64,000 nt of DNA from an uncultured Bacteroidia bacterium (GTDB lineage: Bacteria > Bacteroidota > Bacteroidia > Bacteroidales > ML635J-15), in contig CADAXK010000006.1 in NCBI GenBank assembly GCA_902791865.1, forward strand, positions 1-64,000, given 5' to 3'. The notes beneath the pieces were generated by a model, which was not told the origin of the DNA, made no database searches, and was given only the letters and a program-made list of their open reading frames with translations. Below, piece after piece: positions 7,615 through 16,313 of the stretch; the stretch's first letter is position 1, and every line of letters begins with the position of its first letter. Made by a program: the position numbers and the translations under genes.

Positions 7615-8418
7615 TCATGCCCGAGAGGCAAGTTTTGACACATCCAGCTGCACGGTGCGAGGCACCCATTCCGAATAGACCTGTGCTGCTGTCTGTCCGT
7701 CGTTGCGGCTTATGGTGTGCAGATACTTGAAAAGAGTATCATCTGTTTCGTCAGGCAGCCGGTGTAGTTGGCACAGCAGGGTGTCGTTAAGGAATGTTTC
7801 TTTTTGCCAATGGATGGTGAGACAGCGGATGGCGTAAGTGTCCATAAATGCCTCGTCGGCCGACTGCATGGCAATGCTCAAGTATGCGCGGTTGTTGACG
7901 TGTCCGTTGAAGTCGAGATCCATTGTGTTGACGCTGTGTTCTGTCTGATGTATAGGCGTGCCATTGGCAGGAAATCGCATTTTCTTGTGAGAGAGGGCTG
8001 TCATTTCTGGCAGAACGGGTATTTGCGATGCCAAGGGCGTGTTGGGAGCGAGACGGTGTGTTTCGGTGTCCAACAGGGTCAAGCAAGCATGGCCGTGAGC
8101 TACCTCCGTGCCATCGGCCTTGTGAATGCGAAAATCAACATATAATCGCAAGGCACTTATCTCACTGTTCCAAACGGTCACGTCAATGTCGTCTGACCAT
8201 AGAGCTGTTTGCGGCTCAAACCAGGCACTAAACTCGGTGATGACCCACAAAAGGTTCTGTTTGACCACATCAAAGGCAGCCAAGTTCAGACAGGCCATAT
8301 ACCTTGCCCAGCAGTCCTGGAAATAGAGCAATACAGCACTCGGTGTCATGCGGTAGCGCGTGTCCATATCTGCTGCTGTGATAGAATAACGATGTGTGTA
8401 TTTTGTTAAATCTTTCAT
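7615..8418 (-). CDS. Acyl-ACP thioesterase
   Basis: A 267-residue double hot-dog protein of the acyl-ACP thioesterase family (PF01643 type). The first hot-dog starts YTHRYSITAADMDTRYRMTPSAVLLYFQDCWARYM. The second has the signature LDFNGHVNNRAYLSIAM with Asn/His active-site residues. It would hydrolyse acyl-ACP to release free fatty acids in the cytosol. It is transcribed away from the AraC regulator at 8632, and a TATTTTTG -7 box lies at 8485-8492 on the minus strand. ATG 8418 fits the family start. Confidence 0.92.
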   Translation of the reverse strand: MKDLTKYTHRYSITAADMDTRYRMTPSAVLLYFQDCWARYMACLNLAAFDVVKQNLLWVITEFSAWFEPQTALWSDDIDVTVWNSEISALRLYVDFRIHKADGTEVAHGHACLTLLDTETHRLAPNTPLASQIPVLPEMTALSHKKMRFPANGTPIHQTEHSVNTMDLDFNGHVNNRAYLSIAMQSADEAFMDTYAIRCLTIHWQKETFLNDTLLCQLHRLPDETDDTLFKYLHTISRNDGQTAAQVYSEWVPRTVQLDVSKLASRA

Positions 8419-8484
8419 TTATTATACTGTTTATTCGTTCGTTTCAGATCTTCAGTGAGTTTGTCAAGCGTGGAAATCATCAAG

Positions 8485-8492
8485 CAAAAATA
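8485..8492 (-). promoter_or_regulatory. -7 box TATTTTTG for the thioesterase gene
   Basis: Minus-strand TATTTTTG fits the Bacteroidota TAnnTTTG consensus and lies 67 bases upstream of the thioesterase ATG. No clear -33 TTTG is seen at the expected distance, so support is moderate. Confidence 0.45.
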
Positions 8493-8619
8493 CAAAAAAT
8501 ATTTGTATTATGAGCGACAGATTTTTTTGAGAAGAAGTAGGATCTCTCCTTTACGATAAAAGATGAAGGGAGACAGATGGCGTAAGTATATTTTTCCCCT
8601 TACGAAAGTACAAATTTTG

Positions 8620-8627
8620 TATTTTTG
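8620..8627 (+). promoter_or_regulatory. -7 box TATTTTTG just before the AraC regulator
   Basis: TATTTTTG matches TAnnTTTG and ends only four bases before the ATG at 8632. If used, the transcript would begin at or next to the start codon and be leaderless. No clear -33 box. Confidence 0.4.
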
Positions 8628-8631
8628 CGCT

Positions 8632-9450
8632 ATGAAACCTGACTTCCTCTATTCCACCGATTTCCTCGCGATGAACGCGCCGGAACTGAGCCACACCTGC
8701 ATGCATCTGCTGTGCACAGCGGGCGAAGGCAGTTTTGTATTCAACGAAAAGTGCTACCATATCGTGAAAAACGATCTGGTGGTGATGCCGAACCCAAGCC
8801 GGGCGAAGAACCTTGCCGCCGCACCGGGAATGCAGGTGGAGTGGTTCGCCGCCGACTACAAGTTCCTGCAGAACCTGCTGCCCTCGAACAACTACGGCAT
8901 AGGCGGCAGTATAAGTTTGAACCAAAACCCTGTAATTCCACTTACCGATGAGCAGGCTTCAATTATGCTGGCCGATTTTCATCGTCTGCGCGACCGACTT
9001 GGCGACCGTCATCTGCTGTTTTACCGCGAACTTATGGGCAGCCTCTGCCTTACGATGATGTACGACATCTTTGAGCCGCATGCACAGCGCGATACTACAG
9101 CTCCGCACAGCGACCGAACAGCCTACATTGTGAAGCAACTGATGGATATGCTTTCGACGGGTATAAGCCGCACCGAGCGCGAGGTAAACTACTATGCCGA
9201 ACGACTGAATGTGTCGCCAAAGTACCTTTCGGCAACCATCAAGCGCGTAACAGGTCACAGCGTTAGCAGCTACATCAACCGCCATACCGTACCAATTATA
9301 AAAAAGTATCTCGACGACGAACGCCTCTCGCTTACGCAAATTGCCGAGCGTATGAATTTTGCTTCGCTTTCCTATTTCAGCCGCTACTGCACCAAACATT
9401 TGGGTCAGTCGCCCAGCGAGTATAGACGGAGTTTGCAGCCGAGGGGGTAG
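8632..9450 (+). CDS. AraC family transcriptional regulator
   Basis: A 272-residue regulator starting MKPDFLYSTDF. I prefer ATG 8632 to any upstream frame because it matches family N-termini. Residues about 1-150 form a sensing domain of cupin type (HTCMHLLCTAGEGSFVFNEKCYHI). The last 100 residues contain two helix-turn-helix motifs: YYAERLNVSPKYLSATIKRV and LTQIAERMNFASLSYFSRYC followed by KHLGQSPSEYRRS. It is divergent from the thioesterase and the redox run and is the obvious candidate regulator of one or both; this is inferred from position. Confidence 0.9.
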   Translation: MKPDFLYSTDFLAMNAPELSHTCMHLLCTAGEGSFVFNEKCYHIVKNDLVVMPNPSRAKNLAAAPGMQVEWFAADYKFLQNLLPSNNYGIGGSISLNQNPVIPLTDEQASIMLADFHRLRDRLGDRHLLFYRELMGSLCLTMMYDIFEPHAQRDTTAPHSDRTAYIVKQLMDMLSTGISRTEREVNYYAERLNVSPKYLSATIKRVTGHSVSSYINRHTVPIIKKYLDDERLSLTQIAERMNFASLSYFSRYCTKHLGQSPSEYRRSLQPRG

Positions 9451-9565
9451 TAGGTTTTTATGAGAAAATCCGCAACTGCAGTCGTTATCTTTCAAACTTT
9501 TTTCAACAAAATACTCCGCCATATTCAATAATTCATTACCTTTGACTTTTCAAATAATATGTAAA

Positions 9566-11287
9566 ATGGATAATAGCGTATTACAGAAAGCAAAATACTG
9601 GACAAGTGAAGTTTTCGACGAGCAGACCCGCAAGGCTGTAGCCGAAATGATTGAGAATAACCCCGAACAACTGAACGAAAGTTTCTACAAGGACCTTGAG
9701 TTCGGAACTGGCGGTCTGCGCGGAATAATGGGTGCAGGAACTAACCGCATGAACCGCTACACCGTGGGAATGGCTACGCAGGGACTTGCAAACTATCTGC
9801 TTGCACACTGCGACAAGGCTAAGGGAATTAGCTGCGCAATAGCCCACGACAGCCGCAACAACAGCCGCGAATTTGCAAAAATCACCGCATCGGTGCTATC
9901 TGCAAACGGAATCAAGGTGTATCTGTTCGACAAACTGCGTCCGACACCCGAACTGTCGTTTGCAATCCGTCACTTGCACTGCAACTCGGGAATCGTCATC
10001 ACCGCATCGCACAACCCGAAGGAATACAACGGATACAAGGTTTACTGGAGCGATGGCGGACAGGTAATTCCTCCACACGACAAGGGCATAATCGAGGATG
10101 TAAGAAAAGTCACAGTCGAGGACATCAAGTTCGACGATGCCTTGAAGAATGTGGTGGAAATTGGCGCAGATGTTGACAATGCCTACATCGAAGCACTGAA
10201 GTCGTTGTGCCACAATGTAAAGAACAATGCAAGCGCAAACTTGAAAATTGTATATACGCCGATTCACGGTTCGAGCATAAGCGTACTGCCTCAGGCACTG
10301 AAGAGCATTGGCTTCAACGATGTCAACATTGTTGAGGAACAGGCAGTTCCCGATGGCAATTTCCCGACGGTAAAGTCTCCGAATCCCGAGGAGCGTGAGG
10401 CCCTTACTCTTGCAATTCGCAAGGCAGAACAGATTGGAGCCGACATCGTATTCGGTACCGATCCCGACAGCGACCGTCTTGGCGTAGTGGTAAACCACAA
10501 TGGCAAGTTTGTGATCCTCAACGGCAACCAGACCGCTTCGATACTCGTGCATTATCTTCTCGACAGCTTCAAGGCCGAAGGTCGTTTGAAAGGAAAGGAA
10601 TTCATCGTTAAGACTATCGTTACAACTGAACTCATTCCGCAGATTGCCAAGGATTACGGTGTAAAGTGCCTTGATGTGCTCACAGGCTTCAAGTACATTG
10701 CCGAGGAAATCGAAAAGAACTACGGCAAGATGCAGTTCATTGGCGGTGGCGAGGAAAGCTACGGATTCCTAGCTGGCGACTGTGTTCGCGACAAGGATGC
10801 AGTAATCGCCTCGATGCTGGTGTGCGAAGCTGCTGCCCGAATGAAGGCACAAGGCAAAACCTTGATGGACTTGCTGCTGGACATCTACATAAAGTACGGC
10901 TTCTACCTCGAAGGACTGAAGTCGCTCACCAAGCCCGGACAAAGCGGAATGCAGGAAATAGAGGCAATGATGGAGAAGTTCAGAAGTACGCCGCCCGAGT
11001 CGATTTGCGGAGTGCAGGTTGTTATGGTTCACGATTTCCTTGTACGCAAGTCGTATGATAAAATCAGCGAACTCTGCTACGACATCACCCTGCCCAAGTC
11101 GAATGTACTGCAGTACGACCTTGCCGACGGCAGCAAGATTACAGTCCGTCCGTCTGGCACCGAACCGAAGATTAAATTCTATATAGGTGTAAAGGGCAAG
11201 CTCGAAACTCCGAGCCAATACGAAGCAACCGAGGAGAAACTAAAAGCAAGGATAAACGAAATAATAGAGACGATAACAAGGGGCTAA
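9566..11287 (+). CDS. Phospho-sugar mutase (phosphoglucomutase/phosphomannomutase)
   Basis: A protein of about 573 residues in the alpha-D-phosphohexomutase superfamily, interconverting hexose 1- and 6-phosphates. Seen are FGTGGLRGIMGAGTNRMN at the N-terminus, the phosphoserine loop TASHNPKEYNGYK (Ser near residue 148), the Mg loop GTDPDSDRLG, the sugar loop GGGEESYGF and the phosphate-binding RPSGTEPKIKFY. The start is ATG 9566 (MDNSVLQKAK), not the in-frame TTG 24 bases upstream. The length matches Bacteroidales enzymes annotated as phosphoglucomutase. Preference for glucose or mannose cannot be read here. Confidence 0.95.
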   Translation: MDNSVLQKAKYWTSEVFDEQTRKAVAEMIENNPEQLNESFYKDLEFGTGGLRGIMGAGTNRMNRYTVGMATQGLANYLLAHCDKAKGISCAIAHDSRNNSREFAKITASVLSANGIKVYLFDKLRPTPELSFAIRHLHCNSGIVITASHNPKEYNGYKVYWSDGGQVIPPHDKGIIEDVRKVTVEDIKFDDALKNVVEIGADVDNAYIEALKSLCHNVKNNASANLKIVYTPIHGSSISVLPQALKSIGFNDVNIVEEQAVPDGNFPTVKSPNPEEREALTLAIRKAEQIGADIVFGTDPDSDRLGVVVNHNGKFVILNGNQTASILVHYLLDSFKAEGRLKGKEFIVKTIVTTELIPQIAKDYGVKCLDVLTGFKYIAEEIEKNYGKMQFIGGGEESYGFLAGDCVRDKDAVIASMLVCEAAARMKAQGKTLMDLLLDIYIKYGFYLEGLKSLTKPGQSGMQEIEAMMEKFRSTPPESICGVQVVMVHDFLVRKSYDKISELCYDITLPKSNVLQYDLADGSKITVRPSGTEPKIKFYIGVKGKLETPSQYEATEEKLKARINEIIETITRG

Positions 11288-11405
11288 AAGGCAGAAAGAA
11301 GAAAAGGCTAAAAGGCAAAAGGGCTTTAAGCCTGTCAGCCTTCAAGCCTTTGAGCCCAATATAGAAACGGGCCTGAGCCCACATAAACTTAGAAACAAAA
11401 AACTT
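11283..11405. repeat. Intergenic mini-hairpin mosaic, copy 1
   Basis: After the mutase, a run of aaGGC words and GCCTT complements could form a stem, followed by GAAACGGGCCTGAGCCCA and taGAAACaa. The GGGC-loop-GCCC mini-palindrome next to GAAAC words recurs at four other intergenic sites (13977-14081, 51285-51390, 54260-54430, 60420-60530). It may act as transcription terminator or RNA stabiliser; function is unknown. Confidence 0.5.
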
Positions 11406-11412
11406 ATAGACT

Positions 11413-12024
11413 ATGGCAAAAGATGGAAGCGGTTGCTTAGGAGCAACATTAATCGGAGGAGTAATTTTTGTAATACTTCTTATTTGTGGAATTTATGTAT
11501 GGCGTTCGTACAACAAGATTGTAGAGGCCGACCAGGCTGTGAAGAAGCCGTGGGCAGATGTGCAGGCTGCATACCAGAAGCGTGCCGACCTCATCCCCAA
11601 CTTGGTTGAAACCGTTAAGGGCTACGCAGCTCACGAACAGGGAACTTTGACGGCTGTTATCGAAGCACGCAGCGCAGCAACTTCAATCAATATCAACGCC
11701 GACGAACTCAACAACGAAACATTCGCTAAGTTCCAGGAGGCTCAGGACAATGTATCGAGCACATTGAGCCGCTTGCTTGCAGTGCGCGAGGCTTATCCCG
11801 AACTCAAGGCCGATGCTCACTTCACGCAGTTGATGGACCAGTTGAAGGAAATTGAAAACGAAATCGCCGCTAAGCGCGAAATCTTCAATGCAGCAGTACA
11901 GGATTACAATGTCCTTGTGATAAAGTTCCCGAAGAACTTGGTAGCAAAGATGTTCGGATTCGGCGAAAGGGCTTACTTCGAGGCTAGCCAGGCAGCTCAG
12001 GAAGCACCGAAGGTACAGTTTTAA
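11413..12024 (+). CDS. lemA: LemA family protein
   Basis: A 203-residue membrane-anchored LemA protein. A single N-terminal membrane segment (GATLIGGVIFVILLICGIYVW) is followed by the family signature SYNKIVEADQAVKKPWADVQAAYQKRADLIPNLVETVKGYAAHE and a helical bundle ending FPKNLVAKMFGFGERAYFEA. Molecular function is not settled; LemA proteins are often beside membrane peptidase or TPM-domain genes, but here they are absent. Transcribed on its own with the upstream mutase in the same direction. Confidence 0.95.
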   Translation: MAKDGSGCLGATLIGGVIFVILLICGIYVWRSYNKIVEADQAVKKPWADVQAAYQKRADLIPNLVETVKGYAAHEQGTLTAVIEARSAATSININADELNNETFAKFQEAQDNVSSTLSRLLAVREAYPELKADAHFTQLMDQLKEIENEIAAKREIFNAAVQDYNVLVIKFPKNLVAKMFGFGERAYFEASQAAQEAPKVQF

Positions 12025-12032
12025 TACAAACC

Positions 12033-12188
12033 GTCATTCCGCAAGTCTGAACAATAACGCGATACGGAACGGGGAGCGTAATATTGTTCGACTGTGCGGA
12101 ATCCCCTTAATTACACAAAAGGAGATTACGCATAAACGAACTCACGAGGCTCGTACCTACGCCTGTTCGTTCAGTTTTGCGGAATGAC
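12033..12188. mobile_element. 156-bp MITE-like element with 12-bp perfect terminal inverted repeats
   Basis: GTCATTCCGCAA at 12033-12044 and its exact reverse complement TTGCGGAATGAC at 12177-12188 bound a 156-base noncoding element. Inside are further related words (TGCGGAATCCCC near 12097). It sits between lemA and the tandem lipoproteins, 18 bases before the first lipoprotein ATG, so its end could supply promoter or leader sequence. There is no transposase gene. Flanking target duplication was not obvious. Confidence 0.65.
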
Positions 12189-12206
12189 ATTAAAAAAGTA
12201 ATAATT

Positions 12207-13058
12207 ATGAGTAAAAACATTTTGTTATTAGCAGCCGCAGCAATGTTTATCCTGCTGTCGTGCAACAATTCTGCCGACAAAAAGGCAACAGACGAAAACG
12301 AACCGACACAGACCGAACAGGCCGCAGAAGAAAAAGGGCAGGAAGTTATTCTTGTCAAAAGCATAGAGAAAATTTATGACGGAGAATCTGCAGGCGTAAT
12401 TAATTTCAAGTACGACGACCAGAACCGCCTTATCAACCAGAAAGACGAATACGATGAATATACCGTATCATACGCTGCCGACGAAATCAAGGTCAAAGAG
12501 GAATATGCTACAACTACCTACAAATATTCGGATGGCAAGTTGACCACAGGTTGCATCGATATGGGTAAAGAAGGAAAGATTAATATCAAGTACAACTACG
12601 AAGGAGACAAGGTTAGTTGGATAACCCGCGATTTCGGTCCAAACGCGGACCCATATTACACAAGCGAGGACATTATATACAAGTGGAAAGATAATTGCAT
12701 GACCGAATATACTGTAGTTTACAACACCAACGACATGGAAGAACCGCAATCGACTACGGAATTTGAATATACTGACATTAAAAATCCGTTTACAATCGAT
12801 GTGTTTACAATCTTCTATTCCGCACCTGCAGTTTCGTCGTTCGGAAAAGATTTGGCATCGGAATATCTTCCCTCGAAGTCGCATTTCAGTGGCATTGTCG
12901 ATGGTTGGGAAACGGAAGAGACTACTACCTTCGAATACAAAATCGATGATGCAACTGGCAGGATAACCGAGATAAAAATCAATGTTGAGAACGAAACCAA
13001 TTACGACGGCGAAATCGAAATGGATAATAGTATCCAGATTCTTAAACTTAACTACTAG
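12207..13058 (+). CDS. Lipoprotein with YD-repeat-like strands, tandem copy A
   Basis: About 283 residues with lipoprotein signal (MSKNILLLAAAAMFILLSC). The mature part is acidic and rich in beta strands of the form GVINFKYDDQNRLINQKDEY and YKYSDGKLTTG, resembling the YD-repeat / DUF4595 style of Bacteroidota surface lipoproteins. Start ATG 12207 is chosen because the signal begins there. The gene immediately downstream (13062) is a diverged paralogue. No function can be assigned; probably exposed on the outer membrane or in the periplasm. Confidence 0.8.
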   Translation: MSKNILLLAAAAMFILLSCNNSADKKATDENEPTQTEQAAEEKGQEVILVKSIEKIYDGESAGVINFKYDDQNRLINQKDEYDEYTVSYAADEIKVKEEYATTTYKYSDGKLTTGCIDMGKEGKINIKYNYEGDKVSWITRDFGPNADPYYTSEDIIYKWKDNCMTEYTVVYNTNDMEEPQSTTEFEYTDIKNPFTIDVFTIFYSAPAVSSFGKDLASEYLPSKSHFSGIVDGWETEETTTFEYKIDDATGRITEIKINVENETNYDGEIEMDNSIQILKLNY

Positions 13059-13061
13059 TAA

Positions 13062-13916
13062 ATGAATAAGATTTGTATCGCAACCATTGTGTTGGCAATG
13101 GCATTTCTTGCTTCGTGCGGTGGCTCTAAGGAAAGTAAAACCGTGGAACAGCAAGTCGAGACAACCGACAGTATAGTCGAAGAAGTTGTTGAAGAACCGT
13201 CATTCCTTGTGAAAAGCATAGAAATCAATCAGGATGGCGCCGTTGACAGCAAGGTAACCTTTGAATATGATGAGCTAGACCGACTGATAAAGACCACTAC
13301 CCGCCGCAACATCGGCACCGATGACGAATGGATCATCGAATCGACTGTTAACTACGGCGACGGAGTCATAACCTGTGATGCTGGGATGAGAAAGTTGGAG
13401 CTTACCTTGGATGGCGAAGGCTATGTGAAGAAGTCGGAGTACTTTTTGGAAGACGAAGGCTTTGTGCAACGCTACAAGTACAAGTCGGGCAAGCTTAGCG
13501 AGTGCCTCGACGAAATGGATTGCGGCAACAGCTATCTCTGGGATGGCGGAAATGTAAATATAGTAAAGGTATTTTCTCCTGCCTGCGATGAATCGTTTTC
13601 GTTCGACAGCACTTTCTACAAGTATGGCGATGTTGACCGTCCAAATATTGATGTGCTGGCGTTTGCCGAAGAATCGGGATTTCTCCCTGGTGCGACATCG
13701 GTTGCCCCGAAGGGAATGGTTTCCAAGTTTATGCCTATGGAAAGTAAGACCAATGTCTATAGCGACGCTCACATGATAATGGCGACCTCCATATTAAAAT
13801 ATACCTACACTGTTGACGATTACCAGCGTGTAACCGACATAGAATATAATGTAAAGGCATATTACGACGGCACCGAAGAGGATTTGGGAAATTTTACCGT
13901 GAAGATAAACTATTGA
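13062..13916 (+). CDS. Lipoprotein with YD-repeat-like strands, tandem copy B
   Basis: A 284-residue lipoprotein (signal MNKICIATIVLAMAFLASC) with the same plan as its 12207 neighbour. After a Glu/Val/Thr-rich linker comes FLVKSIEINQDGAVDSKVTFEYDELDRLI, which parallels ILVKSIEKIYDGESAGVINFKYDDQNRLI in copy A. The C-termini also match (VTDIEYNVKAYYDGTEEDLGNFTVKINY against ITEIKINVENETNYDGEIEM). It begins 3 bases after copy A stops, so the two form an operon born from duplication. Function unknown. Confidence 0.8.
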   Translation: MNKICIATIVLAMAFLASCGGSKESKTVEQQVETTDSIVEEVVEEPSFLVKSIEINQDGAVDSKVTFEYDELDRLIKTTTRRNIGTDDEWIIESTVNYGDGVITCDAGMRKLELTLDGEGYVKKSEYFLEDEGFVQRYKYKSGKLSECLDEMDCGNSYLWDGGNVNIVKVFSPACDESFSFDSTFYKYGDVDRPNIDVLAFAEESGFLPGATSVAPKGMVSKFMPMESKTNVYSDAHMIMATSILKYTYTVDDYQRVTDIEYNVKAYYDGTEEDLGNFTVKINY

Positions 13917-13944
13917 TATCACATAAAATCATTTCACAAAACGT

Positions 13945-13967
13945 ACAGACGCAAATTTTGCGTCTGT
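13945..13967 (+). terminator. Strong hairpin after the lipoprotein pair
   Basis: ACAGACGCAAA and TTTGCGTCTGT form an 11-bp perfect stem with a one-base centre, 29 bases after the stop of the second lipoprotein gene. There is no long T run, so it may be a bidirectional terminator or a dispersed palindrome (GTACAGACGC.. type) rather than a classic intrinsic terminator. Confidence 0.55.
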
Positions 13968-13976
13968 AAACGTTGA

Positions 13977-14081
13977 ACCCCTTGAACATTGAAACCAGAA
14001 ACAGAGAAACCTAGAAACGGGCGCCAGCCCATAAAACGCCGAAGGCATAAAAACGTGAAACACAGAAACGGGTGCAGCCCT
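13977..14081. repeat. Intergenic mini-hairpin mosaic, copy 2
   Basis: Between convergent genes lie GGGCGCCAGCCC (14019-14030), GCCGAAGGC (14038-14046) and GGGTGCAGCCC (14070-14080). Each is preceded or separated by GAAAC-type words (agaaacctaGAAAC, cacaGAAAC). This matches the other mosaics in the window in both hairpin core and spacer. Confidence 0.55.
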
Positions 14082-15059
14082 TTAGAATCCTCTAAACCTT
14101 CCCTCCTCTTCACAGAAATCTAAATTTCCAAATTCAGCCTTAATGCGTTCAATTTCGGCAAGATTTTTTTTGCAAAACAATTTATATTCATCCGATTGTG
14201 GATTCAAGGGACGATGATTTGATGCGGCTATGATTTTTTCAATCCTTGCGATTACAGATTTTGTTTGCTCAGAGAATAATGCATCACCAAAGCGTTCCCA
14301 GATGTACTGCACCGCAGTTTCGGATGGGTGAACCATGTCGACAGCGTAGAAACGATAGTCGCGCAGTTCGTCCATCATAATTTCGTAGGCAGGAAAATAA
14401 TTTGTATTCTGGAATTTCGCATTCAGTTCGTTTATTGCAAGGTGCAACGTTGATTTGCTAATCAGGTTCTGGTGCGCACCATCACGCCAATGACGGATGG
14501 GACTTACAGTGAAAACAATGCGAAGTTTTGGATTGACATCTGCTATTTTTCCAATGCATTCCGTCCACGATTCAACAATTTCAGAAACATTCAGCAGTCG
14601 ACGGTTGAAATGCTTTTCGGGTTGCTTGTGGCAGTTGCAGACAATTTTCCCAGTTCCAGCAAGTTCATAAACGTAAGCTGTACCGAAAGTTACAAACATA
14701 ATGTCGGCCGTTTCGATTTCTTGTTTCAGCATTTGCAAAGCCGAATTTATGTTTTCGATGCAAACATTTTTGTCAACATTCGAAAAACGGCTATGAAAAT
14801 CGAAACTGTTCCATGCTCCGCCCGACAAGAAAACATCCTCATCGCCATATTTCCTGTCCGAAAGTGCATTTTTTATGCTTTTGCATATCGAAAGCGGATT
14901 ATAAAGTATGCCGGTTGGGTTTACCGATGTGCGGATTTTTGTTGTGGCTAGCTTATTACCAATGTTTTCGGCAAAACACGAACCGATAAAAAGGCATTTG
15001 TTGTTGTGCGAAATACCAAATCCGAACTTCGGAATGTCTATTATTGTACGGAATTCCAT
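14082..15059 (-). CDS. GSCFA domain protein (SGNH-like esterase)
   Basis: About 325 residues. The family name motif is visible as FIGSCFAENIGNKL, followed by NPTGILYNPLSI. Later blocks are MFVTFGTAYVYE, the VFTVSPIRHWRDGAHQNLISKSTLHLAI region and the catalytic-like YRFYAVDMVHPSETAVQYIWERF. GSCFA belongs to the SGNH/GDSL hydrolase clan, so an esterase or deacetylase role is plausible, but the substrate is unknown. Start ATG 15059 is chosen since it opens right after the upstream gene's stop (15061); the longer frame would overlap it. Confidence 0.9.
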   Translation of the reverse strand: MEFRTIIDIPKFGFGISHNNKCLFIGSCFAENIGNKLATTKIRTSVNPTGILYNPLSICKSIKNALSDRKYGDEDVFLSGGAWNSFDFHSRFSNVDKNVCIENINSALQMLKQEIETADIMFVTFGTAYVYELAGTGKIVCNCHKQPEKHFNRRLLNVSEIVESWTECIGKIADVNPKLRIVFTVSPIRHWRDGAHQNLISKSTLHLAINELNAKFQNTNYFPAYEIMMDELRDYRFYAVDMVHPSETAVQYIWERFGDALFSEQTKSVIARIEKIIAASNHRPLNPQSDEYKLFCKKNLAEIERIKAEFGNLDFCEEEGRFRGF

Positions 15060-15060
15060 A

Positions 15061-16080
15061 TTAGATTGTTGCAAGATAAAAGTTTTGTCCTTTGAAATAG
15101 ATGACATACAGTTTGCCATTTATGTATTTGCAGCACTTGCATTTGCAATCGCTGGCAAGCGGAAATTCGCGCTCGTCTTCGACTTTGCCATCGAGGTTGT
15201 ATTCGACGATTTTACCGTAGTTGCCTTCCGTTCCTTCAACAGTAGTAAATCCCTTGTCGTCAACCATAAAGGCATATATTGTTCTGCTCGATTCTGTGAT
15301 TTTTGTTGCGTTTCCGTCCTTACCGATTTCGAAAACCGAACCCGCTACCGAGGCGTAAATTTTTCCACCGTAGGTATAAAACCTTGGCTGCGAAACATAG
15401 GTGTAAATCGAATTCATCACGTTGCCTTCGGCAGCCATATTCTCCGATTCGCGACGTGGCAGATCTATAATTTTTTGCAGAACTAACTCGTTGGATTTTT
15501 GCTTTACAAAAAGCATTAGGCTTGGAATATTGTCGGGTGTTTGTGCCCGTTCGTATTGCGATGCGCTGTTTGTAATTACAATGCTGTCGGAAAGGAAATA
15601 CTGGAAATTTCCCTGTGGCACATTGGAAGCTATTCCGCCCTTATCGTCGAACAGAATCTTGAAGTCATTGCCGTTGTGAAAAATTGCAGCAGGAATTATC
15701 ATATATCCCATAGTGTCCATCACTGGCAACGGATATGCGTACAATGCATTGGCATTGCTGTCGCCGTAGCCAAGCAATGCAAGTGGTTGTATTGGTGTAC
15801 TGTCGGTAAGCGGCTGACCGCTTATTTTCGACAAAAACTCTGCAAAATCATGCGAAACCTCGTCAAAACCAATGCTGTTTATCATTCCAGAGCGAGTGTC
15901 GATTTGGTAGGCGCGAGTGCGGTCAATTATGCAAATAGCGCTGTCGTTTGCGCTTGCAATCTGCGATGGATTGTTGAGCATACATTCATCGTTTTCCTGA
16001 ATTTTCAGTTCTGTTGGTTCGGGTGTACTGCAAGCTACGAGGAAAAATGCGAACGAGAATATTATTATTTTCGATTTCAT
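15061..16080 (-). CDS. Lipoprotein, probable beta-propeller (6-bladed type)
   Basis: About 339 residues with lipobox VACS (MKSKIIIFSFAFFLVACS). The mature sequence has repeating strand pairs ending in short aromatic or hydrophobic turns: SAICIIDRTRAYQIDTRSG, ALYAYPLPVMDTMGY, GGKIYASVAGSVFEIGKDG and KIVEYNLDGKVEDEREFP. This suggests a six-bladed propeller like other Bacteroidales lipoproteins of the DUF4221/DUF4934 kind. The family is not certain. It ends one base before the GSCFA gene start and is likely co-transcribed. Function unknown. Confidence 0.75.
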   Translation of the reverse strand: MKSKIIIFSFAFFLVACSTPEPTELKIQENDECMLNNPSQIASANDSAICIIDRTRAYQIDTRSGMINSIGFDEVSHDFAEFLSKISGQPLTDSTPIQPLALLGYGDSNANALYAYPLPVMDTMGYMIIPAAIFHNGNDFKILFDDKGGIASNVPQGNFQYFLSDSIVITNSASQYERAQTPDNIPSLMLFVKQKSNELVLQKIIDLPRRESENMAAEGNVMNSIYTYVSQPRFYTYGGKIYASVAGSVFEIGKDGNATKITESSRTIYAFMVDDKGFTTVEGTEGNYGKIVEYNLDGKVEDEREFPLASDCKCKCCKYINGKLYVIYFKGQNFYLATI

Positions 16081-16198
16081 GACGTTATGTTGATTCTTGT
16101 GATGCAAAGGTATTACATATTTCTATAATGAAAAAAGAAATGAAGGGTATCATTTCTTTTTTCATCCTCGTCCAATATTATGCCGTTAGCATTTGTCT

Positions 16199-16313
16199 GG
16201 CAAATCAATTTTTATCAAAAAAATTACTCTGTATCAACAATATACGTTAATCGCATTTTGCCATAGTTTGCACGAAGTTTCAACTGGTTACAATTTGTAA
16301 CAGTTTCATTTCC
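16199..16313 (-). pseudogene. Decayed duplicate of a Bro-N fragment
   Basis: On the minus strand this stretch encodes GNETVTNCNQLKLRANYGKMRLTYIVDTE then a stop, closely matching residues 61-90 of the Bro-N/ClbS gene (GNETVTNCHQLKLRASDGKMRLTGIADTE). At the DNA level about 115 bases align to 16873-16988, with scattered changes, one CAA-to-TAA stop and a 2-base indel. It lies immediately downstream of the fusion gene, so the ClbS domain is bracketed by two copies of the fragment. Confidence 0.75.
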
